DNA of 21,189 bases from DSXH01 sp037446915 (GCA_037446915.1 JBBIHP010000045.1:1-21189), one strand, 5' to 3'; shown: positions 8,010 to 16,871, counted from the first letter of the stretch. Translations and numbers: made by a program. The notes: generated from the letters alone by a model not told the origin.

Positions 8010-8966
8010 ATGCTGAATAATGAACCAACCAGACAGGATATTTTAGAAGCCCAAGAAAGAATTAAAAACCAGATTCACAAAACTCCATTGCTAACATCTG
8101 AATCACTTAATAAAATGTTTGGATGCCGGCTTTATTTCAAATGCGAGAATTTTCAGAAAGTCGGCGCATTCAAATTCCGCGGTGCAAGTAACGCAGTTCT
8201 GTCACTTACTCAAAGTGAATTGGAGAAAGGTGTAATAACGCACTCATCGGGAAATCACGCTGCTGCATTATCACTGGCAGCCAGAATGAAAAATGTTCCT
8301 GCATACATTGTAATGCCGAATACAGCACCTGAAATTAAGAAGAGAGCTGTTGCCGGTTACGGAGCGAAAATTACTTTCAGTGAGCCGACAGTTAAATCCC
8401 GCGAAGAGGCCGCTCACAAAATTGTTTCTGAAACCGGCGCAACTTTTATTCATCCTTATGATAATTACACCATAATTGCCGGTCAGGCTACTTGTGCAAA
8501 GGAAATTTTTGAAGAAGTAAATGATCTCGATTATTTGATTTCACCGGTTGGCGGTGCTGGACTCGTTTCGGGGACATGTCTTTCAGCATATTATTTTTCT
8601 AATCACACAAAAGTAATTGGTGCGGAGCCGAAAGGTGCTGACGACGCTTTCCGTTCATTGAGAGATAAAACCATTTATCCATCAATAAATCCAAAGACCA
8701 TTTGCGATGGGTTACTTACACAGTTGTGCGATAAAACCCATTTAATTCTTACAAGATATCTTCACCAAATAATTACGGTTGATGACGAGGTAACTATTAG
8801 CGCAATGAAATTGATCTGGGAACGAATGAAGATTATTGTTGAACCATCAAGTGCTATTACTCTTGGTGTTGTAATGGATAATCCTGATAAGTTCAGAAAT
8901 AAAAAAGTCGGACTGATTTTGTCCGGCGGTAATGTAGACCTGGATAAACTTCCGTGGATAAAATAA
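8010..8966 (+). CDS. PLP-dependent threonine dehydratase / serine racemase-like enzyme
   Basis: A fold-type II PLP enzyme of 318 residues. The internal aldimine lysine is Lys55 in KVGAFKFRGA. The substrate/cofactor loop SSGNHA is at residues 79-83, the glycine-rich PLP-phosphate loop GGAG at 181-184, and LSGGNVD lies near the C-terminus. It is a single catalytic domain without the ACT-like regulatory domain of biosynthetic IlvA. The short form and motifs such as AYIVMPNTAP and GAEPKGADDAFRS are close to serine racemase and catabolic threonine dehydratase. Likely reactions are deamination of L-threonine or L-serine, or serine racemisation, in the cytoplasm. Sequence alone does not separate these, and a hydroxyaspartate dehydratase/racemase is also possible. 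The gene lies 11 bp after tetR and 22 bp before the first exported glycosidase. Its start is preceded by AGGA at 8000-8003. Confidence 0.88.
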   Translation: MLNNEPTRQDILEAQERIKNQIHKTPLLTSESLNKMFGCRLYFKCENFQKVGAFKFRGASNAVLSLTQSELEKGVITHSSGNHAAALSLAARMKNVPAYIVMPNTAPEIKKRAVAGYGAKITFSEPTVKSREEAAHKIVSETGATFIHPYDNYTIIAGQATCAKEIFEEVNDLDYLISPVGGAGLVSGTCLSAYYFSNHTKVIGAEPKGADDAFRSLRDKTIYPSINPKTICDGLLTQLCDKTHLILTRYLHQIITVDDEVTISAMKLIWERMKIIVEPSSAITLGVVMDNPDKFRNKKVGLILSGGNVDLDKLPWIK

Positions 8967-8988
8967 ATTTTTAGAAACAAAAGGATAG

Positions 8989-11064
8989 ATGATGCGCAGA
9001 GTAATTTTATTGTTTCTTTCAATGTTTATTACCGTCAACGCACAGCATTATCTTTCTAGCTTACATGCTACAAAGAAAGATCCTGTCTATACTGCTTATG
9101 CATCGGCAATAGAAAGAACAAATTACAAACTCGATCAGGGCTATTCATTAAGCTGGTTCGATCCGGAAAAGGGGATCGGATTCGAATCGAAAGACGGGGG
9201 AAATATTTATTATTCTTTCAAATACGGCAATGATGTTCGCTACTTATTGAAAGAACTTTATAAAGAACCTGTAATAACCGCTTCTTATTCCGATCTTGTA
9301 AAATTTTATTTCTATCCATTTAAGAATCTCCGTGTTGAAGCTACGTTTTTAGTTTACAGTTCTCAGTTTACCGTTCACAACTTAAAAGTAACGAATGAAA
9401 GCAACCGCGATATTGATTTTACAATCTATCCCCACTTTGAATTGGCAACGATTAATAATATAGAGTACTTAGCGCAGAATCATGCTTTTCTGTTTCATCA
9501 TAAAAAGAACCGCGATGGATGGATGAAAGAACATCAAATACCCTACATCGAAAATCTTAAGAGTATTTTTGTAATGTCTGAAAATCCTGATAGTTATGGA
9601 GCATATAAATTCTTACAGTCGAACACTGCAGATACTTCACTCGTTCTTAAAAAATCGTTTTCGTTACCAGCGCTAAATAATTCAATAGAACAAATCAATT
9701 CAACTGTAATTTCATTTCAAAAGAAAATTATTTTAAAACCCGGACAATCAAAAGAATTAAGAATTGTAAGAGGACTGGATGAAAAAGATAAAGATGGTGA
9801 TCAGTTGACGGAAATCAGTAGCCAATTGATGACGATCGATTTGGAGTTGTTTGTTAAGGAGAATGAGAAAATCTATTCACGAATTCCAAGATTGAAATTC
9901 AATGATAAAGATAAAGAAATGCTCTACTGGAATGCATTTTCTCTTATCCGTCAATGTATGATGAAACCTGAAGGAGAAAGCAGCTATAACTATTATGTCT
10001 TCTCACGCGAACCGAAGTGGGGTTGGGGATACGGCGGACAGGTGTTTCACGAAAGCTTAACGATGCTCGCGTATGCTTTTATGGATCCACAAAGTGCAAT
10101 GAATTCTCAACGTGTTTATATGGAAAGACAACGCCCGGATGGATACATTAATTATCGGACGGGACCTTACTTGAATGAAGAAATAATTCATAACGGAGAA
10201 TACACCAGCTCTGCTCCCTGGTTTAATTATATTAATTATGAGATCTACAAAGTAACCGGAGATAAAAAATTTTTAAGCGAAGCTTACGAAAGCGGAAAGA
10301 AGTTTTATAACTGGTATATATCACGAAGAGATTCTAACGGTAACGGATTGGCAAGCTGGGGCGGACATGCAGAACTTGAAAGTGTGCGCGATGCAAGAGT
10401 TGCTGTGTGGGATAAAGTCGGTTGGGCTTCCAACTTTGAAGGTCCGGATGTAAACTCAATGCTCGTTATGGAAGAAAAATCACTGGCCGCAATGGCTGGC
10501 ATTCTCGATAAAAAAAAGGAAGCTTCTGAATGGGTGAGAAAAAGTATGGAAAGAAGTGTTCTAATTAATGAATACTTGTGGGATGATAAAACTAACTTCT
10601 ATTATAATGTGAATAAAAATGATCAGTCGTTTACATACAAAACAAAGGATGACCTTAAGATAAAAGAGATTATCGGATTTTTACCATTGTGGGCGGGAAT
10701 TCCGAATAATGAAAGTGCGGATAAACTAATGAAGTTGATGTTGAACAAAGATGAGTTCTGGAGAAAGTTTGGCGTTCCAACTCTTTCTGCAAAAGATGAT
10801 TACTACAATCCGATCGGTTACTGGAACGGACCAGTCTGGATTCAATGGCAGTATCTGTTATTCAGAGGATTAATTGAATATGGATATAAAGAGGAAGCTA
10901 AAGAACTTGCTAATAGAGTAATGGAAAATATTATTCATCAGCTTAAGACCGATCATTACTTCTGGGAATTTTATAGTGCTGATGACTATCAAGCCGGATG
11001 GAATAAAACTTATATATGGACAGGGATAATTGCGCGGTTTTTTATCGATCTTAATTCTCTGTGA
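8989..11064 (+). CDS. Exported six-hairpin glycosidase (trehalase/GH63/MGH1-like), paralog A
   Basis: A 691-residue protein with an N-terminal signal peptide (hydrophobic VILLFLSMFITV then NAQ), so periplasmic or surface. Residues of about 25-290 form a beta-sandwich-like domain; the rest is an (alpha/alpha)6 barrel like clan GH-G enzymes (GH37 trehalase, GH63, mannosylglycerate hydrolase-type). Family-like blocks are RQRPDGYINY, EEIIGFLPLWA, FWRKFGVPTL, YWNGPVW and FWEFYSAD; Glu660 in the last is the likely general base. The expected Trp-Asp acid motif is replaced by WGWGYGGQVFHES (residues 344-356). It closely resembles the protein encoded at 14643-16799. Two ATGs (8989, 8992) follow AAAGGATAG, and either could be used. 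The TGA stop lies inside a degenerate repeat. Substrate is unknown; an alpha-linked sugar is the family expectation. Confidence 0.82.
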   Translation: MMRRVILLFLSMFITVNAQHYLSSLHATKKDPVYTAYASAIERTNYKLDQGYSLSWFDPEKGIGFESKDGGNIYYSFKYGNDVRYLLKELYKEPVITASYSDLVKFYFYPFKNLRVEATFLVYSSQFTVHNLKVTNESNRDIDFTIYPHFELATINNIEYLAQNHAFLFHHKKNRDGWMKEHQIPYIENLKSIFVMSENPDSYGAYKFLQSNTADTSLVLKKSFSLPALNNSIEQINSTVISFQKKIILKPGQSKELRIVRGLDEKDKDGDQLTEISSQLMTIDLELFVKENEKIYSRIPRLKFNDKDKEMLYWNAFSLIRQCMMKPEGESSYNYYVFSREPKWGWGYGGQVFHESLTMLAYAFMDPQSAMNSQRVYMERQRPDGYINYRTGPYLNEEIIHNGEYTSSAPWFNYINYEIYKVTGDKKFLSEAYESGKKFYNWYISRRDSNGNGLASWGGHAELESVRDARVAVWDKVGWASNFEGPDVNSMLVMEEKSLAAMAGILDKKKEASEWVRKSMERSVLINEYLWDDKTNFYYNVNKNDQSFTYKTKDDLKIKEIIGFLPLWAGIPNNESADKLMKLMLNKDEFWRKFGVPTLSAKDDYYNPIGYWNGPVWIQWQYLLFRGLIEYGYKEEAKELANRVMENIIHQLKTDHYFWEFYSADDYQAGWNKTYIWTGIIARFFIDLNSL

Positions 11065-11096
11065 CTACTCAATGTTCTCTGTGTAAATTTTTTTAG
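11057..11096 (+). repeat. Half-copy of the heptamer repeat family (CTCTGTG/CTCAATG) overlapping a stop codon
   Basis: Three heptamers, CTCTGTG (11057), CTCAATG (11068) and CTCTGTG (11077), are separated by 4- and 2-bp spacers and followed by TAAATTTTTTTA. The start-to-start intervals of 11 and 9 bp match the inner three heptamers of the right arm of the palindrome at 7178-7277, which also ends in an AT tail (TGAAAATCTTTTTA). The first heptamer contains the stop codon of the upstream glycosidase gene. No left arm is present here, so no hairpin forms. Confidence 0.65.
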
Positions 11097-11107
11097 CGGG
11101 TGATAAA

Positions 11108-12019
11108 ATGAAAAAAAACTTATTGCTTATAATTCTACTTCTTTTTTTCTCATCAATCTTTTGTCAACAAAGAGAAGTAATCAATCTTTGGTCGGGTATT
11201 CCGCTTTACTTAACTGATACTGTGAACCATGAAAAGTCCGAGCTTGGTTCGGATAATATTGTAAGAGTAAGTAATGTGTCCTATCCAACACTCGAGTACT
11301 GGAAACCCGAAAAACCGAATGGCACTGCAGTAATTATTTGTCCCGGCGGCGGTTATGTACGGCTCGCAATTACATCAGAGGGGGAATACGTTGCAAAGTG
11401 GTTTGCTGAAAGAGGAGTATCGGCATTTATTCTAAAGTACAGATTACCGTATGATTCCCGGATGGATCGTAAAGAAATTGTCCCGCTATCAGATGCACAG
11501 CAAGCTATCTATTATATCCGGAAGAATTCAGAAAAATTTGGAATTGATACGACCAGAATAGGAATAATTGGTTTTTCTGCCGGCGGACATTTAGCCGCAT
11601 CTGCTTCAGTTCACTTTAATGATAGCTTTATAAGAAAACGTGATCAATCGCTTCGCCCCGACTTTTCTATTTTGATTTACCCGGTAATAACAATGCAAAA
11701 TGATTTTACTCATCCGGGTTCTAAAAAAGCTCTAATAGGTGAAAATGCAAATGACTCACTGGCGCGATATTTTTCCAACGAATTAAATGTGACCGAAAAA
11801 ACTCCACCTACATTCATTATGCATGCAACGGATGATAAAGCAGTGCCGGTAGAGAACAGTTTGAAATATTATGATGCATTAAAAAGAAACAACGTTAATG
11901 CAGCACTTTATATTTTTCAAAAAGGGGGACATGGGTTCACAATGAAAAACAAGTTTCTTGACGAACAATGGTTTTACCTTCTTGAAAAGTGGTTATCCGA
12001 AAATAAGTTTGTTCATTAA
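11108..12019 (+). CDS. Exported alpha/beta-hydrolase esterase (acetyl-xylan-esterase/BD-FAE-like)
   Basis: A 303-residue alpha/beta-hydrolase with an N-terminal signal peptide (KK followed by a Leu/Ile/Phe-rich core, cleaved near FCQQ). The oxyanion region is CPGGGY, the nucleophile Ser157 lies in GFSAGGH, the acid is Asp243 in HATDDKAVP, and the base is His275 in GGHGF. This arrangement and size match polysaccharide-ester hydrolases often labelled as BD-FAE or acetyl xylan esterases, which remove acetyl or related esters from plant cell-wall oligosaccharides. The cysteine before QQ does not sit in a good lipobox, so I favour a soluble periplasmic or secreted protein. The gene lies 18 bp before the GH3 gene, which suggests de-esterification and glycoside cleavage are coupled. 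A dipeptidyl-peptidase-like or carbohydrate-independent esterase remains possible. Confidence 0.83.
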   Translation: MKKNLLLIILLLFFSSIFCQQREVINLWSGIPLYLTDTVNHEKSELGSDNIVRVSNVSYPTLEYWKPEKPNGTAVIICPGGGYVRLAITSEGEYVAKWFAERGVSAFILKYRLPYDSRMDRKEIVPLSDAQQAIYYIRKNSEKFGIDTTRIGIIGFSAGGHLAASASVHFNDSFIRKRDQSLRPDFSILIYPVITMQNDFTHPGSKKALIGENANDSLARYFSNELNVTEKTPPTFIMHATDDKAVPVENSLKYYDALKRNNVNAALYIFQKGGHGFTMKNKFLDEQWFYLLEKWLSENKFVH

Positions 12020-12027
12020 ATCTAATG

Positions 12028-12031
12028 TGAG
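12028..12031 (+). promoter_or_regulatory. Shine-Dalgarno (GAGG) selecting a TTG start
   Basis: GAGG lies 6 nt before the TTG at 12038. The nearby ATG at 12024 is out of frame and runs directly into TGA. The TTG is followed at once by a lysine-rich n-region and a hydrophobic signal peptide, which supports it as the real start of the GH3 gene. Confidence 0.65.
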
Positions 12032-12037
12032 GTTTAA

Positions 12038-14629
12038 TTGAAAAAAGTAATTCTAATTATTTTATTGAGCCGGCTATTACTTGCCCAATCTACACAGATA
12101 TTCCCGTTTCAAAATCCAGGATTATCTATTGAAGAACGTGTTAATGATCTTGCGAACCGTTTAACGCTTCAGGAAAAAATTTCCCAAATGGTTTTTAATG
12201 CATCGGCGATAGAGCGTCTGGGAATTCCAGAATACAATTGGTGGAATGAATGTCTGCACGGAGTGGCTCGTAACGGGCTCGCAACTGTTTTTCCGCAAGC
12301 AATCGGCCTTGCCGCAACATGGAATAAAGAATTGATTTACAATGTGGGCAATGTAATTTCTGATGAGGCACGTGCAAAGTATAATGATGCAATTTCCAAA
12401 AATCAGAGAGGACTTTATCAGGGATTAACTTTCTGGTCGCCAAACATAAATATATTCCGCGATCCGAGGTGGGGGCGAGGACAAGAAACATACGGTGAAG
12501 ATCCATTTCTTACCGGACAAATTGCAGTCAACTTTATTAAGGGATTACAAGGCAATGATCCGAAATACTTAAAAGTTGTCGCCACATCAAAACATTATGC
12601 GGTTCATAGCGGACCGGAACCGGATCGTCATTCATTCAACGCCGAGGTAAGTGATTATGATTTACGGGAAACATATCTTCCGGCATTTAAGATGACTGTT
12701 AAGGATGCAACTGTTCAATCAATTATGTGTGCATATAATAGTCTTAGAGGAAATGCTTGCTGCAGTAATGATCCGTTGCTTAATAAAATTTTAAGAGAGG
12801 AGTGGGGATTTAATGGTTACGTTGTATCGGACTGCTGGGCAATTCAGGATATCTGGCAGTTTCATAAACAAGCAAAGGATGCAAAAGAAGCTGCGGCAAT
12901 CTCTGTTAAGGCTGGAACGGATTTAAACTGCGGAGTGTCTTTCAAATATTTATTCGAAGCTTACAAAAATAATCTTATTGAAGAAGAACAAATTAATATT
13001 GCTTTTAAGAGATTATTCACTGCACGAATCAAGCTCGGAATGTTCGATCCAATTGAGATGGTTCCTTTCAATAAAATAGATATGAAAGTTGTCGACTCAA
13101 AAGAGCATATAGAAATTGCACTTCATACTGCAAGAGAATCGATTGTGTTGTTAAAGAATGAAAATAATCTTCTCCCTCTCAGCAAAAAAATAAAAAGTAT
13201 TGCAGTAATAGGTCCAAATGCGGATGATGATGAAGTGTTAATGGGTAACTATAACGGAATGCCGTCTAATGTAATCACACCATTAAAAGGAATTATTAAA
13301 AAGGTTTCATCTAATACAAAGGTATATTCTGAAGCCGGTTGCGATATTATTGAGGGAATGCCTGGTTCCGTTGTTATACCTGAAAATTATTTTTATGTGG
13401 ATAAATCCATGAGACAGAAAGGATTATCAGCCGAAATATTTGATAATGCAAGATTTGAAGGCGCTCCGGTAATTAAAAAAATAGATAACAAAATTGATTT
13501 CTGGTGGTTTACAAACATTCCTTTCAAACAGTTAAAGCAAAAAGATTTTTCTATTCGATGGAGCGGTTATATTGTTCCGCAAAAATCGGGTAATTATAAA
13601 ATCGGCGGAATGGGGTTCAACGGACTTCACATTTATCTTGAAGACTCATTAATAGTAAAAGACGATAGCGAGCATGGCCCACTTAAAAAATTTGCCGAGT
13701 TGAATTTAGAGAAAGGGAAAGCTTATAAAATAAGAGTAGATTATTATTCCAGTTCCCGATATTCTATGGTTCAGTTATTATGGTCAGTTCCTGATGAAGA
13801 AAAAGAGAAGCGTGCAATCGAAATTGCTAAGAAATCTGATGTTGTAATAATGTGTATGGGAATTTCTCCCCGGCTTGAAGGGGAAGAATTGGAATTAAAC
13901 GTAAACGGTTTTTCGGGTGGAGACAGAACCTCCCTTGATCTTCCCGATACTCAAAAAAACCTGATACAGAAGATTGCCCAGCTTGGAAAACCGATTGTGC
14001 TTGTTCTTCTTAATGGAAGCGCATTAAGTATTAATTGGGAATCGGAAAATATTCCAGCTATTGTTGAAACATGGTATGGCGGTCAGGCTGCGGGTGATGC
14101 ATTAGCCGATGTTCTTTTCGGCGATTATAATCCTTCTGGAAAATTACCTATTACATTCTATAAATCGGTTGATCAGCTTCCGGATTTTAGAAACTATGAT
14201 ATGAAAGGAAGAACTTACAGATATTTTGAAAGAGAAGTGTTATATCCTTTTGGATATGGTTTGAGTTATACAACATTCGAATACTCAAACCTGAGATTGG
14301 ATAGAGATAAAATCAACCAAAGCGGTTCGGCAAAGTTTAATGTTGATATTAAAAATACCGGAAGAATGAGTGGAGCAGAAGTTGTTCAGTTATATGTCAG
14401 GGGAGAGGGTCCTAAAAAGAATGATGCAATAAAAACTTTAAAGGGCTTCGAAAAAATATTTTTGAAACCGGGAGAAACAAAAACTGTTGCCTTTGAAATT
14501 ACACCGGAAGTATTGCAGAAATATGTAGAGGGAAAAGAATTTATAGTTGAAAAAAGAAATTATTCGCTTCTTGTCGGTACATCGTCTTCCTATAATGACT
14601 TGAAAGAAATTATATTAACTGTAGAATAA
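12038..14629 (+). CDS. Exported GH3 beta-glycosidase with inserted PA14 domain
   Basis: An 863-residue family GH3 enzyme that removes non-reducing beta-linked glucose or xylose. A signal peptide (KKVILIILLSRLLLAQ) directs it out of the cytoplasm. The TIM barrel shows YNWWNECLHGVAR, DPRWGRGQETYGEDP and KHYAVHSGPEPDR. The nucleophile is Asp265 in VVSDCWAI. The second domain includes LEGEELELNVNGFSGGDRTSLDLP, which supplies the usual acid/base glutamate region. A PA14 beta-barrel (about residues 460-590, SAEIFDNARFEG... to QLLWSVP) is inserted before it, and a fibronectin-III-like C-terminal domain (TLKGFEKIFLKPGETK) ends the protein. NWWNE-LHG and PA14 are common in beta-xylosidase and broad beta-glucosidase members. 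It starts with TTG, with 18 bp after the esterase gene and 13 bp before the next gene. Whether xylosidase or glucosidase is not settled by sequence. Confidence 0.94.
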   Translation: MKKVILIILLSRLLLAQSTQIFPFQNPGLSIEERVNDLANRLTLQEKISQMVFNASAIERLGIPEYNWWNECLHGVARNGLATVFPQAIGLAATWNKELIYNVGNVISDEARAKYNDAISKNQRGLYQGLTFWSPNINIFRDPRWGRGQETYGEDPFLTGQIAVNFIKGLQGNDPKYLKVVATSKHYAVHSGPEPDRHSFNAEVSDYDLRETYLPAFKMTVKDATVQSIMCAYNSLRGNACCSNDPLLNKILREEWGFNGYVVSDCWAIQDIWQFHKQAKDAKEAAAISVKAGTDLNCGVSFKYLFEAYKNNLIEEEQINIAFKRLFTARIKLGMFDPIEMVPFNKIDMKVVDSKEHIEIALHTARESIVLLKNENNLLPLSKKIKSIAVIGPNADDDEVLMGNYNGMPSNVITPLKGIIKKVSSNTKVYSEAGCDIIEGMPGSVVIPENYFYVDKSMRQKGLSAEIFDNARFEGAPVIKKIDNKIDFWWFTNIPFKQLKQKDFSIRWSGYIVPQKSGNYKIGGMGFNGLHIYLEDSLIVKDDSEHGPLKKFAELNLEKGKAYKIRVDYYSSSRYSMVQLLWSVPDEEKEKRAIEIAKKSDVVIMCMGISPRLEGEELELNVNGFSGGDRTSLDLPDTQKNLIQKIAQLGKPIVLVLLNGSALSINWESENIPAIVETWYGGQAAGDALADVLFGDYNPSGKLPITFYKSVDQLPDFRNYDMKGRTYRYFEREVLYPFGYGLSYTTFEYSNLRLDRDKINQSGSAKFNVDIKNTGRMSGAEVVQLYVRGEGPKKNDAIKTLKGFEKIFLKPGETKTVAFEITPEVLQKYVEGKEFIVEKRNYSLLVGTSSSYNDLKEIILTVE

Positions 14630-14642
14630 AAAGGTTTGCAAC

Positions 14643-16799
14643 ATGAACAGGTTTCTAATTTTCTTTTTTCTCGCAACAAGTATGCTAGCACAAAAACTTA
14701 TTGTGAGCGATCATTTTCTGGTTTTTAATGCAAAACAGAGTGATCCACTCTATACAACTTACGCTGCTGCAATGGAACGATCCAGATTGTATGGTGATAA
14801 GGGTTATAAAATGGATTACTACTCAAATTGTTTGCCGGTCTCATATTACGGTGACCAGGCGGGAAAGTTTTATTGCATCTGGAAAGTAGATCAGGTTGTT
14901 GTAATGAATACCGGTGAATATTTCGAGAAACCTGTTGTAACATCGTCATTCCCTGATATGGCAATAATGGAGTATTCACCATTACGGGGTATTAAAGTTC
15001 AGGAAACATTTTTTGTTTACAGCTCTTCAATTGCACTTGTAAATCTTCAGATAAAAAATGAGGATAAGATTTCGCATAACATCGAATTATATCCGGTGCT
15101 TGAATTAGGCAATGATTCTTTGTTAATAAAAAGTTATGACGAAAAAAATAATGCTTACATAACTAACCATTACGAATCGAAATACCGGTTGATAAGTTCG
15201 CTCTATAAAAACGCACCATATCCAACCGATACACGCGATTATTTTACTGCGAGCTTTGCACCCTACTCGCATGGCGGTTATAACGGCGGCATGGAAAATT
15301 TTTACATAACAATCAAAACAGATTTTTATGCAAAGAACAGGAACGATTCATTAAATAATAAAAAGGAAGGATATGTAAATTTTGTTTCGTTGCATGGAAA
15401 GTTTTCACTTAAACCGGGAGAAGAAATTAATGTAAGGTATTTCCGCGGATGGCAGGATCAAAATGAAGAGGTTGCTCCTCTCTCTAAAAAAATTGAAGAA
15501 CTGAAATCTGAACCACTTCAAAAATATGTTGATGAAAATGTTAAGCTCTTTTCTGCAATACCACGAATAAAATTTCAATCCGAAGATGAAAAATTGGTTT
15601 ACCTCAGTTCCTTCAATTTAGCACGAGGATGTTTCTATCCTCCTACAGATAAAACCAATTACAATTTCTATGTTTTCTCGCGCCAGCCGCTGTGGGGTTG
15701 GGGACACGGGCATCAGGTATTGCACGAATCATTAAGTATGCTTGCTTATGCTTATTTAGATCCTTTGTCTGCACAGGGCTCTCAGTATGTTTATATGGAA
15801 CAACAGCGCGATGATGGATTAGTTGCATATCGTCACGGTCCGCGTGGTTTACAGGATTATCCTCACTTCAGTAAAGTATTAAATCGTGATATGTCAACCA
15901 CATCTGCTCCGTTCTTCAGCTGGATTAATTGGGAAATTTACAAAGTGAGCAGGGATAAAAATTTTCTTGAAGATGCTTTTGTGAGCGGAGTAAAATACAC
16001 AAACTGGCTTATTGAAAACCGCGACCTTGATAAAGATGAAACATTTGAATGGGGACCATACGGAATAATTGAGAACGTCCGCGATTGGTATAACGCAGTA
16101 TTTCAGGTTAGTACCGAACGGTACCTTGATGTAGATAAGGAAGATATCTCGGACGAGTTAGAATGTCTCGACCTTACATTGATGGTTATTAAAGAGATGC
16201 GTTCGCTTTCTCAAATTGCAAACGAACTTGGATTGGTTTACGAATCTAAGCAATGGAAAGAAAAAGCTGATGCAACATCAAAATTAGTAAATGAACTAAT
16301 GTGGGATGAAAAGAAGCAATTTTATTTTTCGGTTGACAAGGTAAATCATAGTTTTAAGTTTATGACTCGTGATTTACGGCGCGAAGAAATAATCGGATTT
16401 CTTGCATTGTGGGCAGAAGTGGCGCCCAAAGAAAGAGCCGATTTGTTAGTTAAAAAATTACTTAATCCAGAAAAGTTCTGGAGGAAATATGGTATTCCAA
16501 CTCTTGCAGCAGATGACGAATGGTACACGCCTTATGTTGATTATTGCTGTAAATGGAATGGTCCGGTCTGGCTCCTTTGGAATTACATGGTTTTAGATGG
16601 ATTAAAGAAATACGGATATAATGATATCGCAAATCAGCTTGCAGATAAGATGCTCCTCGCTGTTACAACACAGTTGAAAAAGAATCACAACTTCTGGGAA
16701 TCATATAGTCCGGATAATGAAGTACTTAACTCACCGCCAAATTATATATGGGATTCGATCATGGCGAGGGTTTTAATTGAAAAGTATCAAAATGAATAA
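14643..16799 (+). CDS. Exported six-hairpin glycosidase (trehalase/GH63/MGH1-like), paralog B
   Basis: A 718-residue paralog of the protein encoded at 8989-11064, with the same order of blocks: a short signal peptide ending SMLAQ, then HFLVFNAKQSDPLYTTYAAAMERS, a beta-sandwich region, and the six-hairpin barrel. Conserved blocks include YVFSRQPLWGWGHGHQVLHES (residues 344-363), EEIIGFLALWA, FWRKYGIPTLAADDEWY, KWNGPVW and FWESYSPD; Glu686 in the last is the candidate general base. As in paralog A, the clan's Trp-Asp acid motif is absent. Compared with A it carries extra loops, for example a YVDYCCKWNGPVW insertion and a longer DVDKEDISDELECLD segment, so substrate choice has probably diverged. 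It begins 13 bp after the GH3 gene and is surely co-transcribed with it. Its stop codon directly abuts an inverted repeat. Confidence 0.82.
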   Translation: MNRFLIFFFLATSMLAQKLIVSDHFLVFNAKQSDPLYTTYAAAMERSRLYGDKGYKMDYYSNCLPVSYYGDQAGKFYCIWKVDQVVVMNTGEYFEKPVVTSSFPDMAIMEYSPLRGIKVQETFFVYSSSIALVNLQIKNEDKISHNIELYPVLELGNDSLLIKSYDEKNNAYITNHYESKYRLISSLYKNAPYPTDTRDYFTASFAPYSHGGYNGGMENFYITIKTDFYAKNRNDSLNNKKEGYVNFVSLHGKFSLKPGEEINVRYFRGWQDQNEEVAPLSKKIEELKSEPLQKYVDENVKLFSAIPRIKFQSEDEKLVYLSSFNLARGCFYPPTDKTNYNFYVFSRQPLWGWGHGHQVLHESLSMLAYAYLDPLSAQGSQYVYMEQQRDDGLVAYRHGPRGLQDYPHFSKVLNRDMSTTSAPFFSWINWEIYKVSRDKNFLEDAFVSGVKYTNWLIENRDLDKDETFEWGPYGIIENVRDWYNAVFQVSTERYLDVDKEDISDELECLDLTLMVIKEMRSLSQIANELGLVYESKQWKEKADATSKLVNELMWDEKKQFYFSVDKVNHSFKFMTRDLRREEIIGFLALWAEVAPKERADLLVKKLLNPEKFWRKYGIPTLAADDEWYTPYVDYCCKWNGPVWLLWNYMVLDGLKKYGYNDIANQLADKMLLAVTTQLKKNHNFWESYSPDNEVLNSPPNYIWDSIMARVLIEKYQNE

Positions 16800-16871
16800 C
16801 ACACAGATTTAATTGATGCAACAGGTTTGAACAGATCAGTTTTAATCAGCTATATCTGTTCAATCTGTGTG
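16800..16871. repeat. Inverted repeat of CACAGATT/AACAGAT units after paralog B
   Basis: The left arm has CACACAGATT (16800-16809) and GAACAGAT (16829-16836), and the right arm has ATCTGTTC (16854-16861) directly followed by AATCTGTGTG (16862-16871). Each unit finds a perfect reverse complement in the opposite arm, but the left arm carries an extra 19 bp between units that includes a degenerate third unit (CAACAGG). It starts one base after the preceding TAA. A hairpin could form in RNA but no T-run follows, so it is a poor intrinsic terminator. The remaining 31 bp to the next gene contain a GAGG-like ribosome binding site (TAGAGGAAAA). Confidence 0.8.
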
